A stretch of 60,209 nt of DNA from contig JALWFG010000003.1 in NCBI GenBank assembly GCA_027038965.1, positions 1 to 60,209 on the forward strand, written 5' to 3'. Of the stretch, positions 15,112-23,341 are shown in pieces (the first letter of the stretch is position 1; every line of letters begins with the position of its first letter). This DNA comes from Candidatus Desulfofervidaceae bacterium. GTDB lineage: Bacteria; Desulfobacterota; Desulfofervidia; Desulfofervidales; Desulfofervidaceae. The notes under the pieces were generated by a model, which was given only the letters and a program-made list of their open reading frames with translations, did not search any database and was not told the origin of the DNA. The position numbers and the translations under genes were made by a program.

Positions 15112-15219
15112 ATGAGTGTTGGCCTGAAACAGTTTTTCGACAATAAATGGGCATCTTCGATGCTCCTTAAAGGTGTGTGCACTTTGTTTTCCAATTTAGG
15201 GGGGATCCTGAAACGCTAA
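15112..15219 (+). pseudogene. degenerate copy of the nuclease-like gene 5' end
   Basis: Nucleotides from AGGATGAG to CAATTTAG match 8851-8925 closely (MSVGLKQFFDNK and GVCTLFSNL versus MSVSLKQFFNDKGVCTLFSNL) but carry a 24-bp in-frame insertion encoding WASSMLLK, built around the palindrome GCATC TTC GATGC. After CAATTTAG the similarity stops. Shows the ATPase/nuclease pair was once present twice, or moved. From 15017 to 15111 nothing else is recognised. Confidence 0.7.
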
Positions 15220-16397
15220 GTCTCCAGAGAGGGGAGAGAAGTTCTTATCAGGCTCCGGGCATCTTCTGTGCTTTTGATGCTTTTCAATGACTCTGTCAGT
15301 TTTCTCAGCCTGGACGGCAGGGCTCGCAACTCTCTGTCTATGATGTTGTAGTTAAGGGGAAAGCCGGGCAAATACTGTTCCAGAAGGTGGTAAACCAGGA
15401 GAGCCTGTGCCGCATCCCGGCGTTTTTTCACAGCCGGACGATCTGGCTGCCTGGCCACCCACAGCTTGTGGAGCACAAACGCTCTGGGGTCAGGGACGAT
15501 CAAAGGCACGGGCAGTCCATCATATCCAACGGCGGTCACACAGATTTTGGGGCAGGAAACGATCCACCTTGTTCCCCTGGTCTCCAGAGCAAGCAGATCT
15601 TCGGGAAAAGGGGACACTCTCATCTGAGAGGCTTTGATTTCCAGTAAGGACTTCGGGGTGGGTTTCAACAGCTCCACCCAAAAACCTTCCCTGTTAACCG
15701 CTCTGTAAGGCGTGTCTCCCATCTGAAAGGACGGATCCGCTCGTTTGAGCAACCCCAAAAAGCCCCCTTTTGGAAGGCCCGCTATCTGAAGACAGGATCG
15801 GGCATCCCAGAGAATATCAGGGTCTCCTGTTGCAATGGGTATCTCTGATACTGCCGAAGGGGGTATCTTTGATACTGCCGAAGGCAGACCAGATGAAATG
15901 AGCACTCCCGCCAGGGCTTCGTAGGCGTAGAGGGCATTGGTTCCCAGAAGGACTATTCGCTTCCGTATCTCTCTGACCATGAACATCTCCCGCGCGATTC
16001 TGGCCACCACCAGGGGAACCCGATTGAGATTAAGGGCTTTGCACATTTTTCGTATCAAATCCGCTCGTTCAAAGAAGGCTTCTTTCCTCTGCCGCAGATC
16101 CTCTTTTTTTCGCCGCCATGTGGCATAAATCTGCTCCGTCTCCGGAGAGCGGGGTCCCAGAGATTTCATGTTTCCCCTGCTGTCCAGCAGGCGAACAAGA
16201 TACTCTTTTCCCCTAACACGCTTCCAGCACATGCCGCCCCGACAGGAAAGCTCTTCCTGCCGCAGGATCAGGAAGGCTTCCCAGAGTTGCTGGGCGTCCA
16301 CTAAAACACGCCTCTGCTCTTCGTTAAGTTCCAGATTTTTTCCATTCATTTCTATCAAATTCAAATTTTTAATGGAAAAGGTCGGATTGTCAAGCAA
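15216..16397 (-). CDS. GSU2403-type nucleotidyltransferase-fold protein
   Basis: 393 residues. The core VLLGTNALYAYEALAGV, then GDPDILWDARSCLQI, fits the NTP_transf_8 / GSU2403 family (G.NAL.AYE and a D-x-D-type T.DPDIL strand). Later parts FVLHKLWVARQ and KRRDAAQALLVYHLL are also typical. The family is widespread in Geobacter-like bacteria; function unknown, perhaps nucleotidyltransferase of a toxin-antitoxin type. Residues about 171-187 (SAVSKIP PSAVSEIP) come from a 24-bp palindromic tandem repeat. Start uncertain: TTG 16397 or ATG 16349. Confidence 0.65.
   Translation of the reverse strand: MLDNPTFSIKNLNLIEMNGKNLELNEEQRRVLVDAQQLWEAFLILRQEELSCRGGMCWKRVRGKEYLVRLLDSRGNMKSLGPRSPETEQIYATWRRKKEDLRQRKEAFFERADLIRKMCKALNLNRVPLVVARIAREMFMVREIRKRIVLLGTNALYAYEALAGVLISSGLPSAVSKIPPSAVSEIPIATGDPDILWDARSCLQIAGLPKGGFLGLLKRADPSFQMGDTPYRAVNREGFWVELLKPTPKSLLEIKASQMRVSPFPEDLLALETRGTRWIVSCPKICVTAVGYDGLPVPLIVPDPRAFVLHKLWVARQPDRPAVKKRRDAAQALLVYHLLEQYLPGFPLNYNIIDRELRALPSRLRKLTESLKSIKSTEDARSLIRTSLPSLET
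15839..15887. repeat. 24-bp tandem palindromic repeat, family B, inside CDS
   Basis: Two units each centred on GTATC TYT GATAC (15839-15851 and 15863-15875), exactly 24 bp apart, followed by TGCCGAAGG. They add 8 codons each and keep the frame. The same core appears as GCATCTTCGATGC (15151-15163) and GGTATCGAAGATACC (16536-16550). Confidence 0.75.
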
Positions 16398-16431
16398 AAT
16401 CTGCCCCCTGTTTCCCAGAAAAACCCAGATG

Positions 16432-16597
16432 CCCCCCTGAGGTGAAAAGACCTCAAGGGGGGGGGGGGTATTTCCCCCGTTAAATTGTTATTTCTATTTA
16501 ACGGGGTTTATCTCTTTTGAGCTGGGCTTTGCCCAGGTATCGAAGATACCCGCAGATTCACCCTGTTAAACAGTTTTTATTCATTTAACAGGGTGAA
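16432..16597. repeat. cluster of five consecutive palindromes
   Basis: In order: CCCCCCTGAGGT with ACCTCAAGGGGG (16432-16468, ending in a run of 12 G); CCCCGTTAAAT/ATTTAACGGGG (16475-16506); CTGGGC TTT GCCCAG (16522-16536); GGTATC GAA GATACC (16536-16550); TTCACCCTGTTAAA/TTTAACAGGGTGAA (16557-16597, 14-bp perfect). The last supplies the final codons and stop of lipoprotein B. Several may act as terminators for the converging genes, but the density is far above what termination needs. Confidence 0.8.
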
Positions 16598-17204
16598 CCT
16601 CAGAGGGCTCAACAATCCCTTTCTCCACAAGCCACTTTGCAATGTCACCTGCAATCTTTGTGAGGCACTTGTTCAGGGTGTAGTGGTAAGTTCTTTTGTA
16701 GGAAATCCAGTTGGCTTTGGTGGCCTCAGCCCGAAACACCCTTTCCTCTCCGTCCGGAAGGGTCACTTTGTAGGCAAGATGGGTGTTAAACCTGGGACCA
16801 AATTTCACCTTCATATACTGGTCAACCAGCATGACTGCCACCTCTCCATCTTCTGGCCTTCTGGTTTTGTCATCTGTCAGGACAAACCGGGCATTGGGAA
16901 GTGCCCTTGCCAGATAGGGAATGATCATCTCACCTGAGGCTTCGGTTTGATCTCTTTTGCCGTCGAGTCCAGGAAGGCCACACCTGCCGGTCAAACCGGA
17001 TCTTATACACTTCACCATCTCATTTTTCACCACCAGCACAACCGGCTTTCCCTCTTTCTTCTGAAGTGCCTGATTGAAAAGGGTCTGGTTGGTCTTATCC
17101 ATCATGGCTATCTGGTCAAAGTGGGCAGTCACCGCCATTCCACACGCCCCAAGCCCCATGACCATGCCTGCAAAGACTGCTAAAAGAAAAAGCCTTTTAA
17201 GCAT
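16581..17204 (-). CDS. lipoprotein B, paralog of 6476-7045
   Basis: 207 residues with signal LFLLAVFAGMVMG and lipobox LGAC, near-identical to lipoprotein A there, and the same C-terminal YKVTLPDGEERVFRA and CLTKIAGDIAKWLVEKGIV. The middle differs: residues about 65-90 (CIRSGLTGRCGLPGLDGKRDQ) make better sense in another frame (VYKIRFDRQVWPS), so a pair of compensating indels is likely. The last codons HPVK come from an inserted palindrome. AAAGGAGGTAAAAGA precedes ATG. Function unknown. Confidence 0.6.
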   Translation of the reverse strand: MLKRLFLLAVFAGMVMGLGACGMAVTAHFDQIAMMDKTNQTLFNQALQKKEGKPVVLVVKNEMVKCIRSGLTGRCGLPGLDGKRDQTEASGEMIIPYLARALPNARFVLTDDKTRRPEDGEVAVMLVDQYMKVKFGPRFNTHLAYKVTLPDGEERVFRAEATKANWISYKRTYHYTLNKCLTKIAGDIAKWLVEKGIVEPSEVHPVK

Positions 17205-17405
17205 CTTCTTTTACCTCCTTTCTGTGTATTTTTAACAAAATTTCGTCTGGATTTTCAAGGTTTAAGACGCCATTCAAGAATTGCCCCTTGAAGGTCCAGC
17301 ATTGCCACTATTTGTTGCGGAACTGTAGTAATATACTGCGTATGTCCCCGGTATTTCCTTCCATACACCTTTGTTTTGCTCCCGCTGTATCTCTCTTTTC
17401 TGCAT
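17197..17405 (-). pseudogene. decayed AbrB-like gene, paralog of 7038-7235
   Basis: AGGAGGTAAAAG-ATG at 17405, but the AbrB-like sequence is spread over three frames: start, then SKTKVYGRKYRGHTQYITTVP with MLDLQGAILEWRLKP stop, then NPDEILLKIHRKEVKEDA leading into lipoprotein B. At least two indels separate the pieces. Same order as in the first module. From 17406 to 17504 there is a copied TGTTTAAATTGAACATTTTC and a CCTGCC/GGCAGG hairpin but no gene. Confidence 0.65.
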
Positions 17406-17504
17406 CTTTTACCTCCTTTTGAAGAATATCTTATTTAATATTTGTCAAAGGGGGTAAATGTTTAAATTGAACATTTTCCTGCCCATTTGGCAGGCCTGGA
17501 TACC

Positions 17505-18601
17505 TCAGTTTTTTTGCCTATTTTTGAAATCGATCACCTTTGCAAGTGTTTCCGAGGCTTTCTGCAGGCGGCCGGGCAGAAAGTGCGAATACCTCTGGCT
17601 CATTTTCAAGTCCGCGTGTCCCAGAAGCTTCGCCACTTCATAGAGCCCGACGCCGTTGCTCACTAGAAGGCTTGCAAAGGCATGGCGGAGGCTGTGAAAG
17701 CGAAAATCGGGGGGGATGTCTGCCAGAGCCTTTATTTTTGCCCAGGGCTTCTTAAAAACCTTTCTCTGCTCTCCGTTCAAGCCCGGAAAAACATATTCAG
17801 CGGTTCGCGGCCTGTTTTTGAGCACCTCGACGGCCAGATGATTCAACGGAACCGCGAGAGGTTTACCCGACTTGCTTTCGCGCAGGTAGAGAATGTTATT
17901 GTCAAAGTCTATGTCCTGCCATCTTAGCCTAAAAATGCTTGATTTTCTCAAGCCTGTGTAGAGAGTGAACCGGACGATGTCCGCTGCATCTCTGTCCGGA
18001 TATTCTGCACAGACCTCAAGCAGCCGCTTCACCTCCGGCAGGGTGAGGTATTGCACAACGCCGTTGTTCACTTTTGGCTTTTCCACTTTTGCAACCGGGT
18101 TTTCTCCCTCAAACATGCCCCATTTTGCCGCTAAGTTGAAAATCCGGTTGATGAGTTGCAGGATGTGCTTGATGGTCTGAGGTTTCAATTCCCCTTTTAA
18201 GCTGGTCATGAGCCTTTCAATGTCGTAGGTGGTAATCTGCTTAAGATTTTTGCTGCTCAACTTTTTTAAGTGTTTCTCATAACGATAAACATCGGTGTCC
18301 CAGCTCTTCTTTGTCTGTTTCGCATAGGGCAAATAATGCTTTTGCCAAAATTCACCCAGAGTAATGTCTGCCTTTTTTTGTAGTAATTTCCAGCCACCAG
18401 CTCAGATTTAATCTTGCTCTCTATCTGCCTTGCCAGCACAAGACTGCCCGGAACCACTTTTGAGACCCTCCTGCCGTTTACCATCACCCGCACGTAATAC
18501 ATTCTGCCCTGTTTTGGAACCGGCGTCCCGCATCTGGGGCATTTTTTGTGTTTCAGGCCAAAGGTGTTCTTGCATTTGAGGCAGAGATGATACACAGGCA
18601 T
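17505..18601 (-). pseudogene. tyrosine recombinase (integrase) with N-terminal zinc ribbon, one frameshift
   Basis: ATG 18601 (GGGAGG upstream) starts PVYHLCLKCKNTFG..KKCPRCGTPV, a C2C2 zinc ribbon, then an arm-binding region (YYVRVMVNGRRVSK). At a run of seven A (plus strand T 18373-18379) the frame must slip by -1 to continue DITLGEFWQKHYLPYAKQ. The catalytic domain follows: R in YTGLRKSS, K in SKSG, H-x-x-R in HSLRHAFASLL, H in LLGHAD and Tyr in RYSHF. Lies beside the att site at 18782, so it is the element's integrase. The slip may be real decay, a sequence error or programmed frameshifting. Confidence 0.8.
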
Positions 18602-18638
18602 TCCGCAGCCTCCCTGTATTTGTTGTCCTTGATTTCTG

Positions 18639-18657
18639 GTGGACACATAGTGGACAC
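18639..18657. repeat. GTGGACAC direct repeat near att, possible arm site
   Basis: GTGGACAC at 18639-18646 and 18650-18657; GTGGACATAG again at 18901, beyond the tRNA fragment. Placement around the att site suggests integrase arm binding. Short, so weak. No gene between 18602 and 18781. Confidence 0.35.
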
Positions 18658-18781
18658 TTCAGCAGTCATTTCCAGCTATTTACAGAAAAAAACAGAAATT
18701 ATTCATAAACACTTTTTGCTTATATCATGGGAAGTTAGAAAAGTCAAAAAAGGAGAGAAAGACTAAGAAAAACTTTCAAAA

Positions 18782-18830
18782 CTGGCCTCTCACGCCAGAG
18801 ACACGGGTTCAAATCCCGTTGGGACCACCA
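18782..18830 (+). other. attachment site: 3' half of tRNA-Glu(CTC)
   Basis: Starts at the anticodon stem: CTGGC, loop CTCTCAC (anticodon CTC), GCCAG, variable AGAC, T-arm ACGGG TTCAAAT CCCGT, 3' acceptor TGGGACC, A, CCA. No 5' acceptor GGTCCCA or D-arm lies upstream, so it is not a tRNA gene but the duplicated 3' half left by integration of the element on its left. The full gene is expected at the other element end, outside the window. Core chromosome begins at 18831. Confidence 0.85.
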
Positions 18831-19138
18831 AATAAAAATCAAGGAATTAAGGCCAGTTGGGGAAATAGCCTGACTGGTTTTTGTTTTTGACCGGGCAGGG
18901 GTGGACATAGGGTAAAGATAAGTAAAGGCAGGGTAGAGAAACGGTTCTTTGTCTGCTTTTTGCCTTCCTAGAACTATCTGTGTCCTGAGTTTCCATTTCC
19001 TTGAAAACATATCTTTTTAACCCTTTTCAGATTTCTGCGGGTGTTTTTTTAGAGTAATTCCCAATTTTGGGATTTTTAGGGATTGACGTTTATTATACTT
19101 TTTGTTAAGTTGTTTTTAATTTTTAGTGGAGGGTAAAA

Positions 19139-19288
19139 ATGCTACCATGGCATGTGCTTCATTGGGATCCTGGGCATTGTATTTTCTTAGGCATATTTTA
19201 TGCGGCTGTTTCCGTGTTGGGGTTAGGAATAACCTTTGTAACACTTAAGAGCATCAAAGATTATTTTTTTGGGGGAGAACACCACTAA
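19139..19288 (+). CDS. 49-residue single-pass membrane protein
   Basis: MLPWHVLHWDPGHCIFLGIF then a hydrophobic helix AAVSVLGLGITFVTL and a short charged tail ending GEHH. GGAGGG sits 6 nt before the ATG. The H..HWDPGH..F.G pattern before a single helix looks conserved-type, and the His residues could bind metal or heme, but I cannot name a family. It converges on the SDR gene with a 4-nt overlap of the 3' ends. Confidence 0.6.
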   Translation: MLPWHVLHWDPGHCIFLGIFYAAVSVLGLGITFVTLKSIKDYFFGGEHH

Positions 19289-19974
19289 CGCCAGGTTAAC
19301 ATGGCGTTTTTAAGCACAAGCTCTTTTACCTCTGATTCTTTTGAAAGATGAAGGAGGAATTTTGTTGTTCGGGCAATTTCTTCAGGGGTTAGTAGCCCTT
19401 TTTCTTTAGGTTTAAACGGCATTTTGGAAAGGAGTTTGGTTTTTACTATCCCTGGATAAATGGTACTCACTTTTATTTTGTATCTTTTCCCTTCTTTATA
19501 CATTACCTCAGCCATACCTCGGAGGGCAAACTTGAATGGGCAATAAGCAATTCCATAAGGAAATCCTTCAAGCCCTGAAACTGAATTTATAAGGATAATA
19601 TGTCCCCGACCTTGGGCCTTAAACACCCGATAGGCCATTTGAGTAAGAAAAAAGGGGACTTTAAAATTGGCTTCATACGAGGCATCTATTTGGACCAGAG
19701 AGGCATCTTCCACCTTGGCATAAAAGCCATCACCAATAGCATTTATAAAAACCTCTGGAGAAAATTCATAAAAGCAGGTTTGTATTTCTTCGCTTCGTTC
19801 AAAGAGATTTTGGATGCAATAGAAATGGACTTTCATTCCATTCAAAACCTGCCTCAATCCTTCTTTTTTGTCTTGGCTCCTATAAAGCAAAAGCAACTCG
19901 TGATTGTCTTGACCCAAAGATTTGGCAATTGCCCTGCCAATATCTCCAGTTGCTCCGGCAATAATAACCTTCAT
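19285..19974 (-). CDS. short-chain dehydrogenase/reductase
   Basis: 229 residues. Nucleotide-binding GATGDIGRAIA at the N-terminus, NAIG strand motif, catalytic Ser in INSVSG, and YCPFK giving Y-x-x-x-K; PGIVKTKL follows. This is the classical SDR layout, NAD(P)-dependent. Substrate unknown. It overlaps the methyltransferase upstream by 4 nt (ATGA), so the two form one unit. Confidence 0.8.
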   Translation of the reverse strand: MKVIIAGATGDIGRAIAKSLGQDNHELLLLYRSQDKKEGLRQVLNGMKVHFYCIQNLFERSEEIQTCFYEFSPEVFINAIGDGFYAKVEDASLVQIDASYEANFKVPFFLTQMAYRVFKAQGRGHIILINSVSGLEGFPYGIAYCPFKFALRGMAEVMYKEGKRYKIKVSTIYPGIVKTKLLSKMPFKPKEKGLLTPEEIARTTKFLLHLSKESEVKELVLKNAMLTWR

Positions 19975-20678
19975 CGCTTTATCCCCTTCACAAGCACAAA
20001 GGCCCCCAAGTGTTTCATAAAGGAATCTTTGAGATGTTTATCTAGTCCCAGACATAAGGGAATTAAGGCCCTAGGTACAAAAGACGGCAAATAGATAATG
20101 CCCCTGGAATAAGTATCCTTAAAACCCGTCTTGATTAGAAGTTCCTTTAATTGATTGGGGGTGTAAAATCGGGCATAGCGATAGGCAGTTTCTTCAAACA
20201 TAGATTTCAAGCGTTTAAAAATAAACCACAAGCTTTTGCCATTCATAGTGCCAATAATAATTTCTCCTTCTGGTTTTAAAACCCTATAGATTTCTTTAAG
20301 TGCCACTTCTGGATTAAAAATAAATTCAAAGAGGGTAATACTTAAAACTCCATCAAACACCTCGTTTTTGAATGGCAAGCTCAAGGCATCGGCTCGGACA
20401 AAATTGGCTTGAAGCTTTCTTCTAGCGATTTTTAACATGGCCTCAGAGGCGTCTAGTCCTACTACCCTCAAACCTGCTTTTCGCAAGGCCAGGGTATAGC
20501 CTCCTGTTCCACAGCCTAAATCAAGAACTAGCCTTTGGGAATTTTTTCCATTAGAAGAAAAACGGATTAAAGAGAAGACCTCCCTTTTCTCAGAAAGATC
20601 TATATACCGGCCTATGTCTGAGGCAAACCACTGATCATAAAAAGGGGCAATTCTATCAAAATATTGCCATGGTTTCAT
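19971..20678 (-). CDS. class I SAM-dependent methyltransferase
   Basis: 235 residues with FYDQWFASDIG at the start, motif I VLDLGCGTGGYT, acidic motif II VVGLDASEAML, then RADALSLPF and EIYRVLKPEGE: the Methyltransf_11/UbiE-like type. Substrate unknown. ATG 20678 is preferred over TTG 20684. Coupled to the SDR gene downstream, which suggests a small-molecule or lipid modification pathway. Confidence 0.8.
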   Translation of the reverse strand: MKPWQYFDRIAPFYDQWFASDIGRYIDLSEKREVFSLIRFSSNGKNSQRLVLDLGCGTGGYTLALRKAGLRVVGLDASEAMLKIARRKLQANFVRADALSLPFKNEVFDGVLSITLFEFIFNPEVALKEIYRVLKPEGEIIIGTMNGKSLWFIFKRLKSMFEETAYRYARFYTPNQLKELLIKTGFKDTYSRGIIYLPSFVPRALIPLCLGLDKHLKDSFMKHLGAFVLVKGIKR

Positions 20679-20748
20679 AAACAAAGTTTACAACCAAAAG
20701 TCTTGGTTATCAACAGAATTTTAAAATGGCTTCAACTGATAAAACGGA

Positions 20749-21189
20749 TTAAACCTTGACTAACACAATTTTGGCCTCTTCTAACATCTGCTTAGAAAGC
20801 TCATCTGGATATCCCTCAGCATAACAGATTTTTTTGATACCTGCATTAATAAGCATCTTGGCACAAATTACACAGGGAAAGTTGGTGCAATAAATAGTGG
20901 CCCCTTCTACCGAAATTCCATATTTGGCTGCTTGGCAAAGGCAGTTTTGCTCAGCATGAACCCCGCGACACAATTCATGGCGTTGTCCTGAGGGAACATT
21001 ATTTTTTTGACGCAAGCACCCAATATCTAAACAATGAGCAAGTCCCGAAGGAGCACCATTATAACCTGTAGCTAAAATTCGCTTATCTTTAACCAATACC
21101 GCCCCTACCTTACGCCTCAAGCATGTAGAACGTTCAGCAACTAAGTGAGCAATTTTCATAAAATACTCATCCCATGTAGGTCTAGACAT
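20749..21189 (-). CDS. deoxycytidylate deaminase (ComEB-like)
   Basis: 146 residues. [31 protein letters not shown] is the standard dCMP deaminase start; zinc ligands in GVHAEQNC (H-A-E) and FPCVICAK (P-C-x-x-C), plus an inserted Cys/His set (HCLDIGC, HELC) typical of the family. Converts dCMP to dUMP for thymidylate synthesis. ATG 21189 is supported by AAGGAGG. 21190-21394 holds no gene I can support. Confidence 0.9.
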   Translation of the reverse strand: MSRPTWDEYFMKIAHLVAERSTCLRRKVGAVLVKDKRILATGYNGAPSGLAHCLDIGCLRQKNNVPSGQRHELCRGVHAEQNCLCQAAKYGISVEGATIYCTNFPCVICAKMLINAGIKKICYAEGYPDELSKQMLEEAKIVLVKV

Positions 21190-21394
21190 CCTTAACCTCC
21201 TTGAGGGTAGAAACAAAGACATGTATGCCTTTTATTTTCATAATGTCAAGAGGAAACAAATACTGACATTCCTACAAGAAAATGAGACTTACCCACTTAT
21301 TCCTCCTCCAAATAAGTAATTTTTATAACTTTTGAGAGGTATCGTTAAAATTCACACAGATTTGCCTAACCTAGAAGCGCAACTACAACGAAAA

Positions 21395-22372
21395 CTAACC
21401 GCCAATCCAACTCATGGGACGCCTTGAAATAAATTTTACATAGCCATGATTTTTGGGTTTATGGGCAATGGCATCTTCTATTATCCTTTTAATCTCCGCC
21501 TCATTCGCACCTTGACGTAAGGGAGTTTTCAAATCCCACTCTCTATTAGAAAACAGACAGGGACGAAGCTGTCCATCAGGGGTTAGTCTCAAACGATTGC
21601 ATTTAGGACAGAAATGATCGCTCAAAGCGGTGATAAACCCAACTTCTCCTAAGCTTCCTTTTATTTTATATCTTTTTGCAGGGCCATCTAGCTCAGACGA
21701 TGGAATTGGCTCTAATTTGCCCAGTTTTTTTAAACGGCTTATTGCCTCCTCGGCCGATAGAAAACAGTGTCCATATTCAAGTTGGGTATGGTTTAAGGGC
21801 ATAAACTCAATGAACCTTACTGCAAGGGGATATTCAAAACTCAACTTGGCCAAATCTACAATTTCATCGTCATTAAATCCCTTGATAAGAACTACATTGA
21901 TTTTTATAGGGTCAAAACCCAATTCTATTACCCTTTTGATCCCTTTCCAAACCTGACCAAAGGCATCTCTTCGGGTAATATAGGCGTATTTTTTCCGATC
22001 TAAGGTATCTAGACTAATATTTATATGACGCAATCCGGCCTTATAAAGTTTTTCAGCCATGTTAGGCAAGAGGGTTCCATTGGTGGTCAAACAAATTTTC
22101 TCTATACCTTCTATTTTTTTTATTTCTTTAATAAAAAAGACAATATTTTTGCGGACTAGAGGCTCTCCTCCTGTAATGCGCACTTTTTTAAATCCCATTT
22201 GAGAAACAACGTTAATAATCTTTAAAATTTCTTCATACCGAAGGATTTCTTTGTGGGGAAGTTTTTTTACACCACTTCCCGGCATACAATAACGGCATCT
22301 TAAGTTGCACCTATCAGTTACAGAAACTCGGAGGTAGGTAATAACACGATGGAAGGCATCACATACGGGCAT
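21395..22372 (-). CDS. moaA: GTP 3',8-cyclase MoaA
   Basis: 325 residues. Radical SAM motif CNLRCRYC with VSVTDR before it; GGEPLVR; second [4Fe-4S] set in HFCPKCNRLRL and RPCLF. Ends RPMSWIGG; the terminal GG pair is required in MoaA. First step of molybdopterin synthesis, which fits the aldehyde oxidoreductase in the same core. ATG 22372 chosen because AAGGGAG precedes it. Two 16-bp tandem repeats lie 20 bp upstream. Confidence 0.95.
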   Translation of the reverse strand: MPVCDAFHRVITYLRVSVTDRCNLRCRYCMPGSGVKKLPHKEILRYEEILKIINVVSQMGFKKVRITGGEPLVRKNIVFFIKEIKKIEGIEKICLTTNGTLLPNMAEKLYKAGLRHINISLDTLDRKKYAYITRRDAFGQVWKGIKRVIELGFDPIKINVVLIKGFNDDEIVDLAKLSFEYPLAVRFIEFMPLNHTQLEYGHCFLSAEEAISRLKKLGKLEPIPSSELDGPAKRYKIKGSLGEVGFITALSDHFCPKCNRLRLTPDGQLRPCLFSNREWDLKTPLRQGANEAEIKRIIEDAIAHKPKNHGYVKFISRRPMSWIGG

Positions 22373-22392
22373 ACTCCCTTGTAACGCCCTTT

Positions 22393-22424
22393 GGGACAAT
22401 TGTCAATTGGGACAATTGTCAATT
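22393..22424 (-). promoter_or_regulatory. tandem 16-bp repeat upstream of moaA
   Basis: GGGACAATTGTCAATT occurs twice back to back (22393-22408, 22409-22424). Each copy holds the palindrome GACAATTGTC and, on the moaA strand, AATTGACAATTGTCCC with a TTGACA box. Could be a doubled operator/promoter of moaA. No start site can be fixed by eye. Confidence 0.5.
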
Positions 22425-22468
22425 CTTAAATGACGAAATTTTGGAATTGAGAGCGAATCATAAAAAAA

Positions 22469-22545
22469 TGGCGGGGCCGACGAGACTCGAACTCGCGACC
22501 TCCGGCGTGACAGGCCGGCGTTCTAACCGTCTGAACTACGACCCC
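22469..22545 (-). tRNA. tRNA-Asp(GTC)
   Basis: 77 nt, full cloverleaf: acceptor GGGGTCG/CGGCCCC, D-arm GTTC...GAAC, anticodon stem CCGGC loop CTGTCAC, T-arm GCGAG TTCGAGT CTCGT, encoded CCA. Confidence 0.95.
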
Positions 22546-22571
22546 GCTTTACAATCAGATCTCTCAAAACA

Positions 22572-22646
22572 TGGTGGGCGGAACAGGTTTCGAACCTGTG
22601 ACCTTCGGCTTGTAAGGCCGACGCTCTCCCGCTGAGCTATCCGCCC
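22572..22646 (-). tRNA. tRNA-Val(TAC)
   Basis: 75 nt with acceptor GGGCGGA/TCCGCCC, D-arm GCTC...GAGC, anticodon arm TCGGC CTTACAA GCCGA, T-arm ACAGG TTCGAAA CCTGT, discriminator A and encoded CCA. Confidence 0.95.
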
Positions 22647-22705
22647 CAACGCAAGTTAAAATTATCAGGTTAAAAACTGCTTGTCAAGGGTAGCAATTAT
22701 AGATT

Positions 22706-23341
22706 ATGATAATGCCCATGTTTGATTCTCATTTCATCCTTAAGACCTTTGTGTCCATTTTTATCATCGTTGATCCCATCGGATTGATACCCAGTTTTAT
22801 TACTCTTACAAACCATTACTCGCCTCAAAAGATAAAAAGAACTGTCTGGGAAGCCTCCTTGACTCTAATGGTGGTTTTGGCCCTTTTTACCCTTTGGGGA
22901 AATGCAATCCTTAGAATTTTTGGTATTAGCCTACCTGCCTTTCGAGTTGCCGGAGGGGCAATCCTTTTTATGGTCAGTTGGGAAATGCTTCAGGCTAAAC
23001 GCACCCGTTTAAAAACCAGCCCTGAAGAAGAAGCTTATACCCAAGTCCAAGAGGATATCGGCATTGTTCCTTTGGGTGTCCCTATGCTCGCAGGTCCGGG
23101 TGCTATTACCAATGTTATGGTGCTTGGAGGCGAAAGTTATCCCCTGGGCAAAGTTATTATTCTCTGCGCCGTATTTCTTACAACCATCTCAACCTTTCTC
23201 ATCCTGCGTTATGCAAGTATTTTAGCGCGGATTTTGGGACAAACTGGACTTCTCGTAATGACTCGCCTCATGGGGCTCCTATTGGCAGGAATTGCCTTCC
23301 AATTTGTGTTTGATGGAATCAAATTCGGGCTCCTATCCTAG
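22706..23341 (+). CDS. MarC/UPF0056 family membrane protein
   Basis: 211 residues, about six hydrophobic helices. FVSIFIIVDPIGLIPSFITLT is the MarC N-terminal helix with the VDP.G..P motif, and GIVPLGVPMLAGPGAIT is its repeat-related partner in the second half. Family function is unsettled (MarC was once thought to give multiple antibiotic resistance). It ends 4 nt inside the converging gene. Confidence 0.85.
   Translation: MIMPMFDSHFILKTFVSIFIIVDPIGLIPSFITLTNHYSPQKIKRTVWEASLTLMVVLALFTLWGNAILRIFGISLPAFRVAGGAILFMVSWEMLQAKRTRLKTSPEEEAYTQVQEDIGIVPLGVPMLAGPGAITNVMVLGGESYPLGKVIILCAVFLTTISTFLILRYASILARILGQTGLLVMTRLMGLLLAGIAFQFVFDGIKFGLLS

Noticed and set aside
18744-19010. Open frame on minus containing SQRDLNPCLWRERP
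   Set aside because: This is the well-known false translation of a tRNA 3' half plus flanks; the DNA is the tRNA-Glu att fragment.
22441-22635. Open frame on plus across 22441-22635
   Set aside because: It lies entirely over the antisense of tRNA-Asp and tRNA-Val.
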